64,000 bases of DNA from Marinoscillum sp965229915 (GCF_965229915.1 NZ_CBDDJZ010000001.1:372001-436000); one strand, 5' to 3'; shown: positions 35,741 through 44,780, numbered from the stretch's first letter. Program-made: numbers and translations. The notes: generated by a model from the letters alone, not told the origin.

Positions 35741-36484
35741 CTAGGCAACAACAGCTTTGGATTCGTGTTTTTCGACCATTTCGGCAAGGACGGCCTTCAC
35801 TTCAGGAATGCTCTCATACAATTGCTCATAAGAGTCAATCACGAAGTAGCGATCCTGAAAAACATCTTTTCTATAGGACGTATTGGCAATGGTTTGGACA
35901 TCAAATGGATGCTTCGGTGGCTTTTCACTCAGACAGAATTTGGTCTCTCCGGCACTGGATAGAATACCTGCTCCGTAAATTCTCAACCCTTGTTCCTCCT
36001 GAATAAGCCCAAACTCTACCGTAAACCAATAGACTCTGGAGAGGATTTCAATGGCATAGTCATTGCCAACATACTGCAGGCCGATATTACTTAGCTCTTC
36101 CAGAAAGTCTACAAACGACTGGTTGGCCAAAAGCGGCACATGAGCAAACACGTCATGAAACATATCCGGCTCCTCCAGATAATCCAGTTCTTTCATCTTC
36201 CGCAACCAGGTAGTAGCTGGAAATCGCTTATTGGACATCAATTCAAAGAAGGTGTAATCCGGAACGATGCCTGGAACCACAGCCAATCGCCATCCAGTCT
36301 GAACCTGAAGAATGTCGTTGGTCTCTTCAAACTTCGGAATCGCTTCTTCCACAAAGTTGACATGATCCAATCCCTCCAGATAGGCAGTACTCGCAGCGGT
36401 TGGAAGGTTCCCCATCTGTCGCTTGTAGAGGAGCTGCCATACTTCAAAGTCCTCTTTGGTGTAGTTTCCGTAAATCTGTTTCAT
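35741..36484 (-). CDS. phhA: Phenylalanine 4-hydroxylase (tetrahydropterin-dependent)
   Basis: A 247-residue catalytic-domain-only aromatic amino acid hydroxylase, as usual in bacteria. The iron ligands are His110 and His115 (FHDVFAH) and Glu157 (TVEFGL). It oxidises Phe to Tyr with O2 and a pterin cofactor. It sits between the DAHP synthase gene (27 bases upstream) and hisH. In a biosynthetic operon it gives a Tyr source from Phe. A tryptophan hydroxylase-like specificity cannot be excluded by sequence alone. Confidence 0.93.
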   Translation of the reverse strand: MKQIYGNYTKEDFEVWQLLYKRQMGNLPTAASTAYLEGLDHVNFVEEAIPKFEETNDILQVQTGWRLAVVPGIVPDYTFFELMSNKRFPATTWLRKMKELDYLEEPDMFHDVFAHVPLLANQSFVDFLEELSNIGLQYVGNDYAIEILSRVYWFTVEFGLIQEEQGLRIYGAGILSSAGETKFCLSEKPPKHPFDVQTIANTSYRKDVFQDRYFVIDSYEQLYESIPEVKAVLAEMVEKHESKAVVA

Positions 36485-36511
36485 CTGTTATGCTATTGGC
36501 CAATTGGCGTT

Positions 36512-37513
36512 TTAGTCTAATTCTGTTAATGCTTTCATCTTGCGGATCAGTCGCGCTGACTCTTCAAAGTCAAGGGTTTGCTGACCGTCAGAGAATGCCT
36601 TTTCTGGTTTCTCGTGAATCTCAAAAATCACTCCATCAGCACCTGCCACAGTTGCCGCAAGAGCTACCGGTTCAACGTGATCCCGAATCCCAATACCATG
36701 TGAAGGATCAGCAATCACTGGTAAATGGGTTTTTTCTTTCAAAATAGGAATGGCATTAATGTCAAAGGTATTTCGGGAAGCCTTTTCGTAGGTTCTAATG
36801 CCACGCTCGCACAAGAGCAATCGCTCATTCCCTCCGGCAAAGACATATTCTGCGCTGTACAGCAATTCATCTATCGTTCCAGAGATTCCTCGCTTGATCA
36901 TCACTGGCTTATCCACTCGACCAAGCTCGTCCAGAAGGTTGAAGTTTTGTGTGTTTCTGGCTCCCACCTGGTAGATGTCCACGTAATCGTACATCTCTTC
37001 AATCTGGCTTACCTGCATCACTTCTGTCACGATCTTGATACCCGCTTCTTTTGCCGCCTTGTACCACATCATCAACCCATCGATTCCCATACCTCGGAAA
37101 GAATATGGAGAGCTTCTAGGTTTGTAAACCCCGCCACGCATAATCCGCAAGCCATTCTCTTTCAGGTGATTGATCGTCTTCTCAATGTTTTCTTCTCCCT
37201 CGATGGAGCACGGACCCGCCATCATGGCAAAGTTGCCATCGCCAATCAGCACGCCATCACCCAGATCGATTACTGTTTGATTGACTTTCCACTTTCGTGA
37301 AACCAACTTGAAATCATCAGAAACAATGTGGATGTCCTTGATTCCTGGTAGGTGCCCGATGTTGCGCACATCAAATTTCTCTTTCCCAATACCGATGATG
37401 TATTCGCCCATTTGGGTTTTCACATCGTTGGTTTTGTATTTCAATGCAGATACCTGAGACTTCAAAGCTTCTCGCTGTTCTGCTGTTATGGTGGGTTCTA
37501 GTTGTATAATCAT
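36512..37513 (-). CDS. aroF: 3-deoxy-7-phosphoheptulonate (DAHP) synthase, type I-beta with N-terminal regulatory domain
   Basis: A 333-residue enzyme that condenses PEP and erythrose 4-phosphate, the entry step of aromatic synthesis. Residues 1-70 are a ferredoxin-like domain of the kind that gives Thermotoga DAHP synthase feedback control by Tyr and Phe. The barrel shows AGPCSIEGEE, GGVYKPRSSPYSF, GARNTQNF, KRG and DPSHG with the metal ligands. Its start overlaps the trpA stop (ATGA). Confidence 0.95.
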   Translation of the reverse strand: MIIQLEPTITAEQREALKSQVSALKYKTNDVKTQMGEYIIGIGKEKFDVRNIGHLPGIKDIHIVSDDFKLVSRKWKVNQTVIDLGDGVLIGDGNFAMMAGPCSIEGEENIEKTINHLKENGLRIMRGGVYKPRSSPYSFRGMGIDGLMMWYKAAKEAGIKIVTEVMQVSQIEEMYDYVDIYQVGARNTQNFNLLDELGRVDKPVMIKRGISGTIDELLYSAEYVFAGGNERLLLCERGIRTYEKASRNTFDINAIPILKEKTHLPVIADPSHGIGIRDHVEPVALAATVAGADGVIFEIHEKPEKAFSDGQQTLDFEESARLIRKMKALTELD

Positions 37514-38289
37514 GATACAGGTGATTTAACTCCGTGGATATAATTCTTAATGTTTTCTGCAGATGAATCTTGTTCTAACAACTTAATGAATGCACTTCCT
37601 ATAATCGCACCATCCGCATATTGACAGGCCTTGCTAAACGACTCGTTATCCGATATTCCAAAACCTATCATTCGCTTGTTCCTTAGGTTCATCGATTTAA
37701 TCTTTTGGAAATAGTTAATCTGCTCTGAGGAGATCCCTTTTTTGGCCCCGGTGGTACTGGCAGACGAAACCATGTAGATAAAGCCTTTGCTCAGTTCATC
37801 AATTTTTTGAATGCGTTCTTCCGAAGTTTGTGGAGTGATGAGAAATACGTTGTACAATCCATATTTCTCCAAAACTTCCTTGTACATCTCCTCGTATTCG
37901 TACATCGGCAAGTCTGGCAGGATCAATCCATCCACACCTACCTCCGCACACTTAGCACAAAACTTCTCAAACCCATACTGCAGTACCGGATTGATATAGC
38001 CCATCAGCAATACCGGAACACTCACTTCCTTTCGTAAGTCAGCAAGCTGTTCGAATAACTTATGGAGCGTCATTCCATTTGCCAAAGCCTTCGTGGAGCT
38101 GTCCTGAATGGTAGGTCCGTCAGCCACAGGATCGGAAAACGGCAAGCCAATCTCAATCAAGTCCGCGCCACCAGCATCCAATGCCTTAGCAATGTTCAAG
38201 GTATCCTCGAGATTAGGAAATCCTGCCGTGAAATACACATTGAGTAAACGCTCTTTTTTATCTATAAATGCCTGATCTATTCGGTTCAT
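37510..38289 (-). CDS. trpA: Tryptophan synthase alpha chain
   Basis: The start at 38289 (MNRIDQAF) is preferred to 38319 because it matches the usual N-terminus. Length 259. It splits indole-3-glycerol phosphate to indole. Catalytic Glu lies in DLIEIGLPFSDPVADGP and Asp in the same family segment; FGISDN and GAIIGSA bind phosphate. The 92-base gap from trpB holds an inverted-repeat element. Confidence 0.96.
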   Translation of the reverse strand: MNRIDQAFIDKKERLLNVYFTAGFPNLEDTLNIAKALDAGGADLIEIGLPFSDPVADGPTIQDSSTKALANGMTLHKLFEQLADLRKEVSVPVLLMGYINPVLQYGFEKFCAKCAEVGVDGLILPDLPMYEYEEMYKEVLEKYGLYNVFLITPQTSEERIQKIDELSKGFIYMVSSASTTGAKKGISSEQINYFQKIKSMNLRNKRMIGFGISDNESFSKACQYADGAIIGSAFIKLLEQDSSAENIKNYIHGVKSPVS

Positions 38290-38309
38290 GTTTCTTAGTT
38301 TTTTAGTTT

Positions 38310-38372
38310 GATAGTTCAAAGTCCATAGTTCGTTACCAGTAGTCGGAAACTATGGTCTATGGACTTTAGCTA
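38310..38372. repeat. Inverted repeat between trpB and trpA
   Basis: GATAG..AAAGTCCATAG (38310-38328) pairs with CTATGGACTTT..CTATC (38357-38374). An alternative inner pairing is CCATAGTT (38323-38330) with AACTATGG (38348-38355). The two folds are mutually exclusive. No T run follows, so it is not a standard terminator. Confidence 0.6.
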
Positions 38373-38381
38373 TCGACTAAC

Positions 38382-39578
38382 TCAATATTTTCCCCACTTG
38401 ATGTACGTTTCCAAATCCTTGTCTCCTCGTCCAGATAGGTTGATCACTACCACATCCGACTCCGTCAAACTCACCTTCTCCAAAGCGGCAATGGCATGCG
38501 CACTTTCTACTGCAGGGATGATCCCTTCCAGCCTGCTAAGCAATATGCCAGCCTTCATCGCTTCTTCATCAGTCACCCCAACAAACTGTCCGCGTCCACT
38601 GTCAAATAAATGTGCGTGAAACGGCCCAATTCCTGGATAATCCAGTCCGGCTGAAATACTGTAGGGTTCAACCACTTGCCCATCATCTGTCTGCATTAAC
38701 AGCGTGCGACTGCCATGGAGGACACCTTCCCTTCCCAGCGCGGTAGTGGCTGCAGATTTTCCCGTATTGTTTCCCAGTCCTGATGCTTCTACTGCCACCA
38801 GATTCACCTCTTCATGATCTAAATAATGGTAATAAGCACCTGCCGCATTGCTACCTCCTCCTACACATGCAAATACATGATCCGGATTTTCTTTTCCTTC
38901 TTTCTCTTTGAGCTGCCACTTGATCTCTTCGCTGATGACGGACTGGAAGCGTGCCACCATATCTGGATATGGATGAGGACCTACCACCGATCCGATGATG
39001 TAATGTGTATCCTGCGGGTTATTGATCCAATGTCGCATGGCTTCATTGGTAGCGTCTTTTAAAGTCTTACTACCACTTGTAGCGGGTCTTACCTCTGCAC
39101 CTAAGATCTTCATTCGCTCGACATTCGGTTTCTGACGCGCCATGTCCACTTCTCCCATGTAAACAATACAGTCGATTCCCATCAAAGCACACACCGTAGC
39201 AGTAGCTACCCCATGCTGACCGGCGCCTGTTTCGGCAATGATTCGTTTTTTCCCCAAAGCCTGAGCCAGCAATATTTGCCCCACGGTGTTGTTGACTTTA
39301 TGGGCTCCTGTATGGCACAGATCTTCACGCTTTAGGTAAATCTTTGCTCCAAAGGTCTCTGACAATCTGCCTGCGTAGTAAAGTGGTGTTGGTCGCCCTA
39401 CATAGTCTTTCAGCAATTGATCAAAATCCTTCCTGAATGCAGGAGACTCAATAATCTCCAGATAGGACCTTCTAAGCTCCTCCACATTGGGGTAGAGCAT
39501 CTCAGGGATGTAAGCCCCGCCAAACTTGCCAAAGTAGCCTCGCTCGTCTACCAAATACTTTGATTTCACTTCGCTCAT
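38382..39578 (-). CDS. trpB: Tryptophan synthase beta chain
   Basis: A 398-residue PLP enzyme that joins indole and serine. The PLP lysine is in the motif TGAHKVNN; ETGAGQHG, GGGSNA and the Glu of the catalytic site (CVYMGE-like IVYMGE) are present. The start overlaps the trpF stop by 4 bases. Confidence 0.97.
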   Translation of the reverse strand: MSEVKSKYLVDERGYFGKFGGAYIPEMLYPNVEELRRSYLEIIESPAFRKDFDQLLKDYVGRPTPLYYAGRLSETFGAKIYLKREDLCHTGAHKVNNTVGQILLAQALGKKRIIAETGAGQHGVATATVCALMGIDCIVYMGEVDMARQKPNVERMKILGAEVRPATSGSKTLKDATNEAMRHWINNPQDTHYIIGSVVGPHPYPDMVARFQSVISEEIKWQLKEKEGKENPDHVFACVGGGSNAAGAYYHYLDHEEVNLVAVEASGLGNNTGKSAATTALGREGVLHGSRTLLMQTDDGQVVEPYSISAGLDYPGIGPFHAHLFDSGRGQFVGVTDEEAMKAGILLSRLEGIIPAVESAHAIAALEKVSLTESDVVVINLSGRGDKDLETYIKWGKY

Positions 39579-40174
39579 AGTTGCTGCTTAAATGCTTTTA
39601 TCTTCTCAATGTCTTTTACTCCCGGTTCTTTCTCAAACCGACTGTTAATATCCACCGCATACAACTGTGGAATATTTAACTGCTTAATGGTCTCCAAATC
39701 CTCCAAATCAATTCCTCCACTCAGGAAAAATGGTGTTTTCAGGTTATAACCTTTCAGAATGGACCAGTCAAACTTTTCTCCACTACCGCCATACTTAGGT
39801 GTCTTGGTATCGAAAAGGAAGAAGTCCACTTCATTTTCATAAGCCTTCATCTGCTCCATGGGCAAAGAATCAGTCACACTAAAAACCCTAATCACCCTGA
39901 AACCCAGCGACTTCAAGATGCTTGCTTGCCCAATTGGTTCATCCCCGTGGAGTTGTATCATATCAAAACCAAACTGCTCAGCCTTCCGCTGAATCACCGT
40001 GATGTCTTCATTAACAAACACGCCTATTTTGGTCGCCGATATATCCGTTTGCGGCACTTCACTCACATAACGTGAGCTTTTCGGATAGAAAATCATCCCC
40101 ATGAAGTCCGGCTCCAAAGCCATCAACTCCCGGATGTTTTCCGTTTCTCGCATGCCGCATACTTTTAATTTCAT
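39575..40174 (-). CDS. trpF: Phosphoribosylanthranilate isomerase
   Basis: The start at 40174 (MKLKVCGMRE) fits the family N-terminus, KVCGM carrying the catalytic Cys; 40186 is possible. Length 199. Asp in FLFDTKTPKYGGSG is the general acid. It opens Amadori rearrangement for the trp pathway. The gene follows the broken GxxExxY gene by about 57 bases. Confidence 0.95.
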   Translation of the reverse strand: MKLKVCGMRETENIRELMALEPDFMGMIFYPKSSRYVSEVPQTDISATKIGVFVNEDITVIQRKAEQFGFDMIQLHGDEPIGQASILKSLGFRVIRVFSVTDSLPMEQMKAYENEVDFFLFDTKTPKYGGSGEKFDWSILKGYNLKTPFFLSGGIDLEDLETIKQLNIPQLYAVDINSRFEKEPGVKDIEKIKAFKQQL

Positions 40175-40230
40175 GTTTTTAACCACAGAGAATTAGAGAG
40201 ATCTAAGATCATCTATAATCACTTCTCTCT

Positions 40231-40619
40231 TTATTCTATATAATACTTATTGAAAACTCTTCTAATACCGTCTTTGACTCTGTATTCATTAAAATTGATC
40301 AGCAATCCAATTTTGCAATTTGCCAACTTTAAGTAAGTGAGAATTTGAGCCAAATGGATATCATCCAGTGCCTTTACGCCTTTAATTCGACAATAACTCT
40401 ATTCTCAACAAACAAATCCACTCTATAACCACATTCAAGTTCCACTCCATGGTATACCACCGGCATTGCCTTCTCTTTTTCTACACTAAACCCTTGTTCT
40501 CTCAATTCGTAACAAATACACTCTGAATAGGTGGACTCCAATAATCCAGGGCCCAACTTGCTATGCACCTTGATTGCTGCTCCGATAATTGCATTCGTTA
40601 TGTCATTGATCTCTACCAC
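40231..40619 (-). pseudogene. GxxExxY-family protein gene with one-base deletion, inside the trp operon
   Basis: The frame starts at GTG 40619 and carries the family name motif GLLESTY (25-31) in a PD-(D/E)XK-like fold: RVDLFVENRVIVELKA. It stops at TAA near 40374. Reading on in the next frame gives VKALDDIHLAQILTYLKLA, then a homologous C-terminus to a stop at 40231. A missing base around 40375-40378 (GCGTAAAGG instead of GCN-GTA-AAG) explains the break. The intact protein would have about 129 residues. Members are of unknown function and often sit inside other operons. A sequencing error is possible. Confidence 0.75.
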
Positions 40620-40642
40620 GGTTCTCTGTTAACTCAGTGCTC

Positions 40643-41443
40643 TCAGCGGTTTATCAAACCTTGCACCTTCCTCACAAAATCCCGACACGCCTTCTCGGGA
40701 CTACCCTTGGTCATGAAATGCTCTCCAATCAAAAAGCCTTCATAGCCATGCTTCATCAAATCCACGACTACAGCCGGATCGCTGATTCCACTTTCTGAAA
40801 CCTTCACAAATTCATCAGGGATCAACTCCGCTAAATCCTTAGATGTTTGGACCGTAGTTTCAAAAGTGAAGAGGTTGCGATTATTAACTCCCAGCAGATC
40901 AATGTGAGGATTAATTGACCGCTCCAATTCCGCCTTGTCGTGCACTTCCAATAATACTTCCAACCCCAGGTTTTGTGCAAATGCACCAAGTGACTTGACC
41001 TCTTCAGGACTCAAAGCAGCTGCTATCAACAAGATCACATCGGCACCAATTGACTTGGCTTCTATGATCTGATACTCATCAATGATGAAGTCCTTTCGGA
41101 GTATTGGACAGAAATTGAAACTACGTGCGGTGATCAGGTCTTCATTCTTTCCACCAAAATACTTGGTATCAGTAAGTACCGATAATCCAGAGGCTCCTGC
41201 CTGCATGTACCCAATGGTGGTCTTTTCCACTTTGGCTGCTGAGTTGATCACTCCTTTCGATGGTGATTGCCGCTTGAATTCGGCAATGACTCCTACTTTA
41301 TCTTCTCTTCGGATATACTTTTTGAGTGAAACTGGTTTGCCCTTAAAAAAGGTACTTTGCTCCAGCAACTTGACCGGATATAAACTCTTCCGCTGAGCTA
41401 CCTCTTCCCTCTTATGTGCTATGATCTGATCCAGTATATTCAT
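40643..41443 (-). CDS. trpC: Indole-3-glycerol phosphate synthase
   Basis: A 266-residue barrel. Catalytic Lys is in VIAEFKRQSPSKG, a second Lys in RKDFIID, and Glu in LLEVHDKAEL; LGVNNRNL and SESGI bind phosphate. The ATG shares a base with the trpD stop (TAATG). TrpC and TrpF are separate here. Confidence 0.97.
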   Translation of the reverse strand: MNILDQIIAHKREEVAQRKSLYPVKLLEQSTFFKGKPVSLKKYIRREDKVGVIAEFKRQSPSKGVINSAAKVEKTTIGYMQAGASGLSVLTDTKYFGGKNEDLITARSFNFCPILRKDFIIDEYQIIEAKSIGADVILLIAAALSPEEVKSLGAFAQNLGLEVLLEVHDKAELERSINPHIDLLGVNNRNLFTFETTVQTSKDLAELIPDEFVKVSESGISDPAVVVDLMKHGYEGFLIGEHFMTKGSPEKACRDFVRKVQGLINR

Positions 41444-42435
41444 TAGTTGTTTACTGCTAAAAAGTTCTTAAATGATTCCATGGCTTTGCCGGAGGCCAAC
41501 GATTCTCTGGCTTGCGCAATTCCTTCCTCAAAGGATATTTGCTTACCTGTGGCTATGGCCAATCCTGCATTAGCTAGTATGGCCTGCTGCTGTGCCTCAG
41601 TTCCTTTGTTTTCCAATACATTCTGGAAGATGCTGGCTGCATCATCAATACTCTCTCCTCCATGCAATTGCTCCTGAGTGAGGCGCTTCAAGCCAAGATC
41701 CTCAGGCTCATAAACAGCTTCCTGATTATTGGAAATGACCTTAAACCCACCAGTAAGTGATACCTCATCGTATCCATCCAATGAATGCACAATGACAAAG
41801 TTTTTGTCCGTATTCTGATAGAGGTATCCATACAGTCTGGCCAACTCCAGGCTAAACACTCCAACTAGTTGATTCTTAGGGAAAGCAGGGTTCACCATTG
41901 GACCAAGCATGTTGAAAAAGGTTTTGATTCCCAATTCCTTACGAACTGGACCAACGTTTTTCATCGCTGGATGAAATAAGGGCGCATGTAGGAAGCATAT
42001 TCCAGATTGGTCCAGGCTCTTTTTGATAGTATCCACATCGTTGGTAAACTTTGCTCCCATGCTTTCGAGCACATTGGATGACCCACTAACAGAGGATACT
42101 CCATAGTTTCCATGTTTCACCACATTTTGCCCAGCTCCCGCTACCACAAATGAAGAGATTGTGGAGATATTAAAGGTGTTTTTACCATCTCCACCCGTAC
42201 CGCATAAATCAATTGCATCGTAATCTTCTCCAGGCACTTTCACACAGAGTTCAAGCATTGCATCACGAAATCCCTCCAATTCCTCTACCGTGATGGATCG
42301 CATCAGGTATACAGTCATGAAAGCAGCCATCTGGCTGTTATTATACTGACCGGTAGCCAGGTTAGAGAGGATCGTATAAGCCTCTTCTCTGCTGAGCGAC
42401 TGGTATTTAAATAGCTTGTTGAGTACTTCTTTCAT
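41443..42435 (-). CDS. trpD: Anthranilate phosphoribosyltransferase
   Basis: A 330-residue enzyme that adds phosphoribose to anthranilate. The PRPP site CGTGGDGKNTFNIST and KHGNYGVSS, plus the Mg site DEVS, are present. It is a single-domain protein, with the amidotransferase encoded separately as trpG, which lies 19 bases upstream. Confidence 0.97.
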   Translation of the reverse strand: MKEVLNKLFKYQSLSREEAYTILSNLATGQYNNSQMAAFMTVYLMRSITVEELEGFRDAMLELCVKVPGEDYDAIDLCGTGGDGKNTFNISTISSFVVAGAGQNVVKHGNYGVSSVSGSSNVLESMGAKFTNDVDTIKKSLDQSGICFLHAPLFHPAMKNVGPVRKELGIKTFFNMLGPMVNPAFPKNQLVGVFSLELARLYGYLYQNTDKNFVIVHSLDGYDEVSLTGGFKVISNNQEAVYEPEDLGLKRLTQEQLHGGESIDDAASIFQNVLENKGTEAQQQAILANAGLAIATGKQISFEEGIAQARESLASGKAMESFKNFLAVNN

Positions 42436-42454
42436 CTATAGTTGGTGATTATAG

Positions 42455-43030
42455 TTATTCTTTAATCCAATTGTCCATCATCTGAATCCCATGCTCGGTC
42501 ATGATCGACTCTGGGTGAAACTGCACGCCTCGAACTTTGTATTCAGCGTGCTTGATGGCCATAATGTTGCCTTCATCATCCACTGCCGTGACTTTCAATG
42601 ACTCAGGCAGTCCGCCAGGAGTTACTGCCCAGCTGTGATACCTACATACATTGAAGTGATCTGGCAAACCGTTGAAAAGCATATCTTGCTCCCTGGTAAG
42701 CTTAGTCTCAGTAGCTACACCATGAAATACGGTTGGTAGATTGAATAACTTCCCTCCAAATGACTCAGCAATGCCTTGATGACCCAGACACACCCCTAAA
42801 ATACTTTTGGAACTGGCGTATCGTTTGATGACCTCTGGCATGATGCCAGCATCTTTAGGCAAACCAGGTCCAGGAGATAACAAGATCTTTTCAAACCCAT
42901 CCACGTAATCCACAGAGATCTTATCATTTCTGTGTACTTCCAGTTCATTATCCAAACCCAGTTCTCTAAGGATGTGCACCAGGTTATAAGTGAATGAATC
43001 GTAATTATCGATGACTAGTACCTTCTTCAT
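42455..43030 (-). CDS. trpG: Anthranilate synthase, glutamine amidotransferase component
   Basis: A 191-residue class I amidotransferase. Cys nucleophile in LGVCLGHQG, His and Glu in QFHPESI. It gives ammonia to TrpE and may also serve aminodeoxychorismate synthase. Its ATG follows the trpE stop directly. Confidence 0.96.
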   Translation of the reverse strand: MKKVLVIDNYDSFTYNLVHILRELGLDNELEVHRNDKISVDYVDGFEKILLSPGPGLPKDAGIMPEVIKRYASSKSILGVCLGHQGIAESFGGKLFNLPTVFHGVATETKLTREQDMLFNGLPDHFNVCRYHSWAVTPGGLPESLKVTAVDDEGNIMAIKHAEYKVRGVQFHPESIMTEHGIQMMDNWIKE

Positions 43031-44446
43031 TTAATCGTTGATATTTTCTGCCATTTTCATAGCTGACTCCAATGCTGCCAACTTATTGTACACTTCCTGA
43101 ACCTCACTTTTCGGATCGGACTTAGATACGATTCCAGCACCCGCCTGGAAAAACAGTTTATTGGCCTTGCTCATGAATGTTCGAATCATGATGGCATGAT
43201 TAAAGTTGCCCTTGAAATCAAGAAAGCCGATTGCTCCACCATAGAAGCCACGTGCAATGTTCTCATTTTCATCGATCAGTTGCATTGCCCGGTATTTCGG
43301 CGCACCCGAGAGTGTACCGGCAGGGAAAGTACTAGCTACTATTTCCAACGGATCCGCATCTTGTCGCAACTGGCCAGTCACTTTGGAAACCAGGTGAATA
43401 ACATGTGAGTAATACTGAATCTCTTTATAAGTTTCCACCTTCACATTATCTGAACTCTTGCTTAGATCATTCCTGGCCAGATCTACTAGCATGATGTGTT
43501 CTGAATTCTCTTTAGGATCTTCCAAAAGCTTCTTGGCCAATTCAGCATCAGCCGCATCGTCACCTGTACGTTTGAAAGTCCCAGCAATTGGGTAAATAAC
43601 CGCTTCCTGGTCCTTTACGACAATCTGAGCCTCCGGTGAGGACCCGAAGATCTTGTAACTACCATAATCGAAGTAGAATAGATACGGAGATGGATTAATA
43701 GACCGCAGGGCTCGATAAACCTGGAATTCATCTCCCTTGAAACCGGTATTGAACTGACGGGAAAAAACCACCTGAAATACATCACCCAAATCACAATGCT
43801 TAATTCCCTTTTTGACACGCTCCAGAAATTCTTCGTCAGTAAAATTGGATACAGTCTCGGTGGATTTATGAAAACTGAATGAAGGAATGTTGCGTTGTGA
43901 GAGAACATTTAACAGCTCCGAAAAACCAGTCTCATTGGGCTCATCTAAATAGCATTCAATCAAATGACATTCATTCTTGAAATGATCCAATGCAATGATG
44001 TATTTGAAAAGGCTGTAATGGATTTGAGGAATCTGAGCGGATTCGGTCTTTTTATTTTTAAACTGAATGTCTTCAAAATGCTGGACAGCATCATAGGCTA
44101 TGTAGCCAAAAAGGCCTGTTTGTATGTGTTTGACCTCTTCATCCGCTACATTAAACCGACTCAAAAATGACCTCAGTGATGGTAAAACGTCGCTTTCCAC
44201 CAAATGAGTCTTTTCGTTGGTTCCATCTGGAAACGACAACTCCACCTGACCATCTTCCAACTTAAAAGTGGCCATTGGGTCGCAGCAGATATAGCTAAAT
44301 GCGTTCTCTCCTCCATGATAATCAGAGCTTTCCAGAAGGAATGATTTGGCAAACTTGTCGCGGATTTTCAGATACAACCCAACTGGCGTAATGGTATCCG
44401 CCAGCAGCTTCTTCTTCCGTATTTTCAGTTCAAATTGTGTTTCCAT
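43031..44446 (-). CDS. trpE: Anthranilate synthase component I
   Basis: A 471-residue chorismate-using enzyme. The LLES motif in SFLLESSDYHGGEN is the Trp feedback site of the family. The catalytic half has PIAGTFKRTGDD, DLARNDL and GTLSGAPKYRAM. It converts chorismate with TrpG-derived ammonia to anthranilate. It starts 14 bases after the attenuator's T tract. No fusion to trpG is present. Confidence 0.97.
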   Translation of the reverse strand: METQFELKIRKKKLLADTITPVGLYLKIRDKFAKSFLLESSDYHGGENAFSYICCDPMATFKLEDGQVELSFPDGTNEKTHLVESDVLPSLRSFLSRFNVADEEVKHIQTGLFGYIAYDAVQHFEDIQFKNKKTESAQIPQIHYSLFKYIIALDHFKNECHLIECYLDEPNETGFSELLNVLSQRNIPSFSFHKSTETVSNFTDEEFLERVKKGIKHCDLGDVFQVVFSRQFNTGFKGDEFQVYRALRSINPSPYLFYFDYGSYKIFGSSPEAQIVVKDQEAVIYPIAGTFKRTGDDAADAELAKKLLEDPKENSEHIMLVDLARNDLSKSSDNVKVETYKEIQYYSHVIHLVSKVTGQLRQDADPLEIVASTFPAGTLSGAPKYRAMQLIDENENIARGFYGGAIGFLDFKGNFNHAIMIRTFMSKANKLFFQAGAGIVSKSDPKSEVQEVYNKLAALESAMKMAENIND

Positions 44447-44457
44447 TGTGAATTTTG

Positions 44458-44530
44458 ATCAAAAAAAAACCCGCTGCGAACAGCGGGTTTTCCTATGTGT
44501 TATATTTTAACATACCACTACTGTTCACAG
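44458..44530 (-). promoter_or_regulatory. trp attenuator: antiterminator segment and terminator
   Basis: The terminator stem CCCGCTG/CAGCGGG (44470-44487), extended by AAA/TTT, is followed on the minus strand by nine T. CTGTGAACAG (44530-44521), overlapping the leader stop codon, can pair over ten positions (one G-U) with CTGTTCGCAG in the 5' arm and loop of the terminator. A ribosome stalled at the Trp codons leaves the segment free, so the antiterminator forms. A ribosome at the stop codon covers it, so transcription ends before trpE. The mechanism is inferred from E. coli-type attenuators. Confidence 0.8.
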
Positions 44531-44578
44531 TCCGCTAAGAGCTATGTGCCACCAGTAATATGCGTGAATTCTATTCAT
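44525..44578 (-). CDS. trpL: trp operon leader peptide
   Basis: A 17-residue frame MNRIHAYYWWHIALSGL, too short for ordinary gene finding. It carries tandem Trp codons (9-10) after tandem Tyr codons (7-8), with His at 5 and 11. It ends at TGA 44525, 35 bases before the attenuator stem, in front of trpE. The amino acids it would sense (Trp, Tyr, His) are the products of the operon it precedes. Gaps in its ribosome-binding site and promoter were not resolved. Confidence 0.85.
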   Translation of the reverse strand: MNRIHAYYWWHIALSGL

Positions 44579-44780
44579 GTCGCTAAAGTAGTAACCGAAT
44601 GATTCTAAATCCAAGCGATTCAATAAAATATTCTGAAAAAAAATCATTTCACAGTCGAATAGTTCAAGAATGCCTGGAAACTGACCCAGTGAGCAGGAAT
44701 ATTTTTCGTAGATTTAGACACAATACATTTTCATTCGTTAGTAAGAATTGAATTTGAATTTTTAATTTATCTTCACACCC

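Noticed and set aside
44581..44614. Promoter candidate TTGG-N20-TACTTTAG upstream of trpL
   Set aside because: The predicted transcript start would fall on the leader ATG itself (44576-44578), leaving no ribosome-binding site. The trp promoter remains unresolved.
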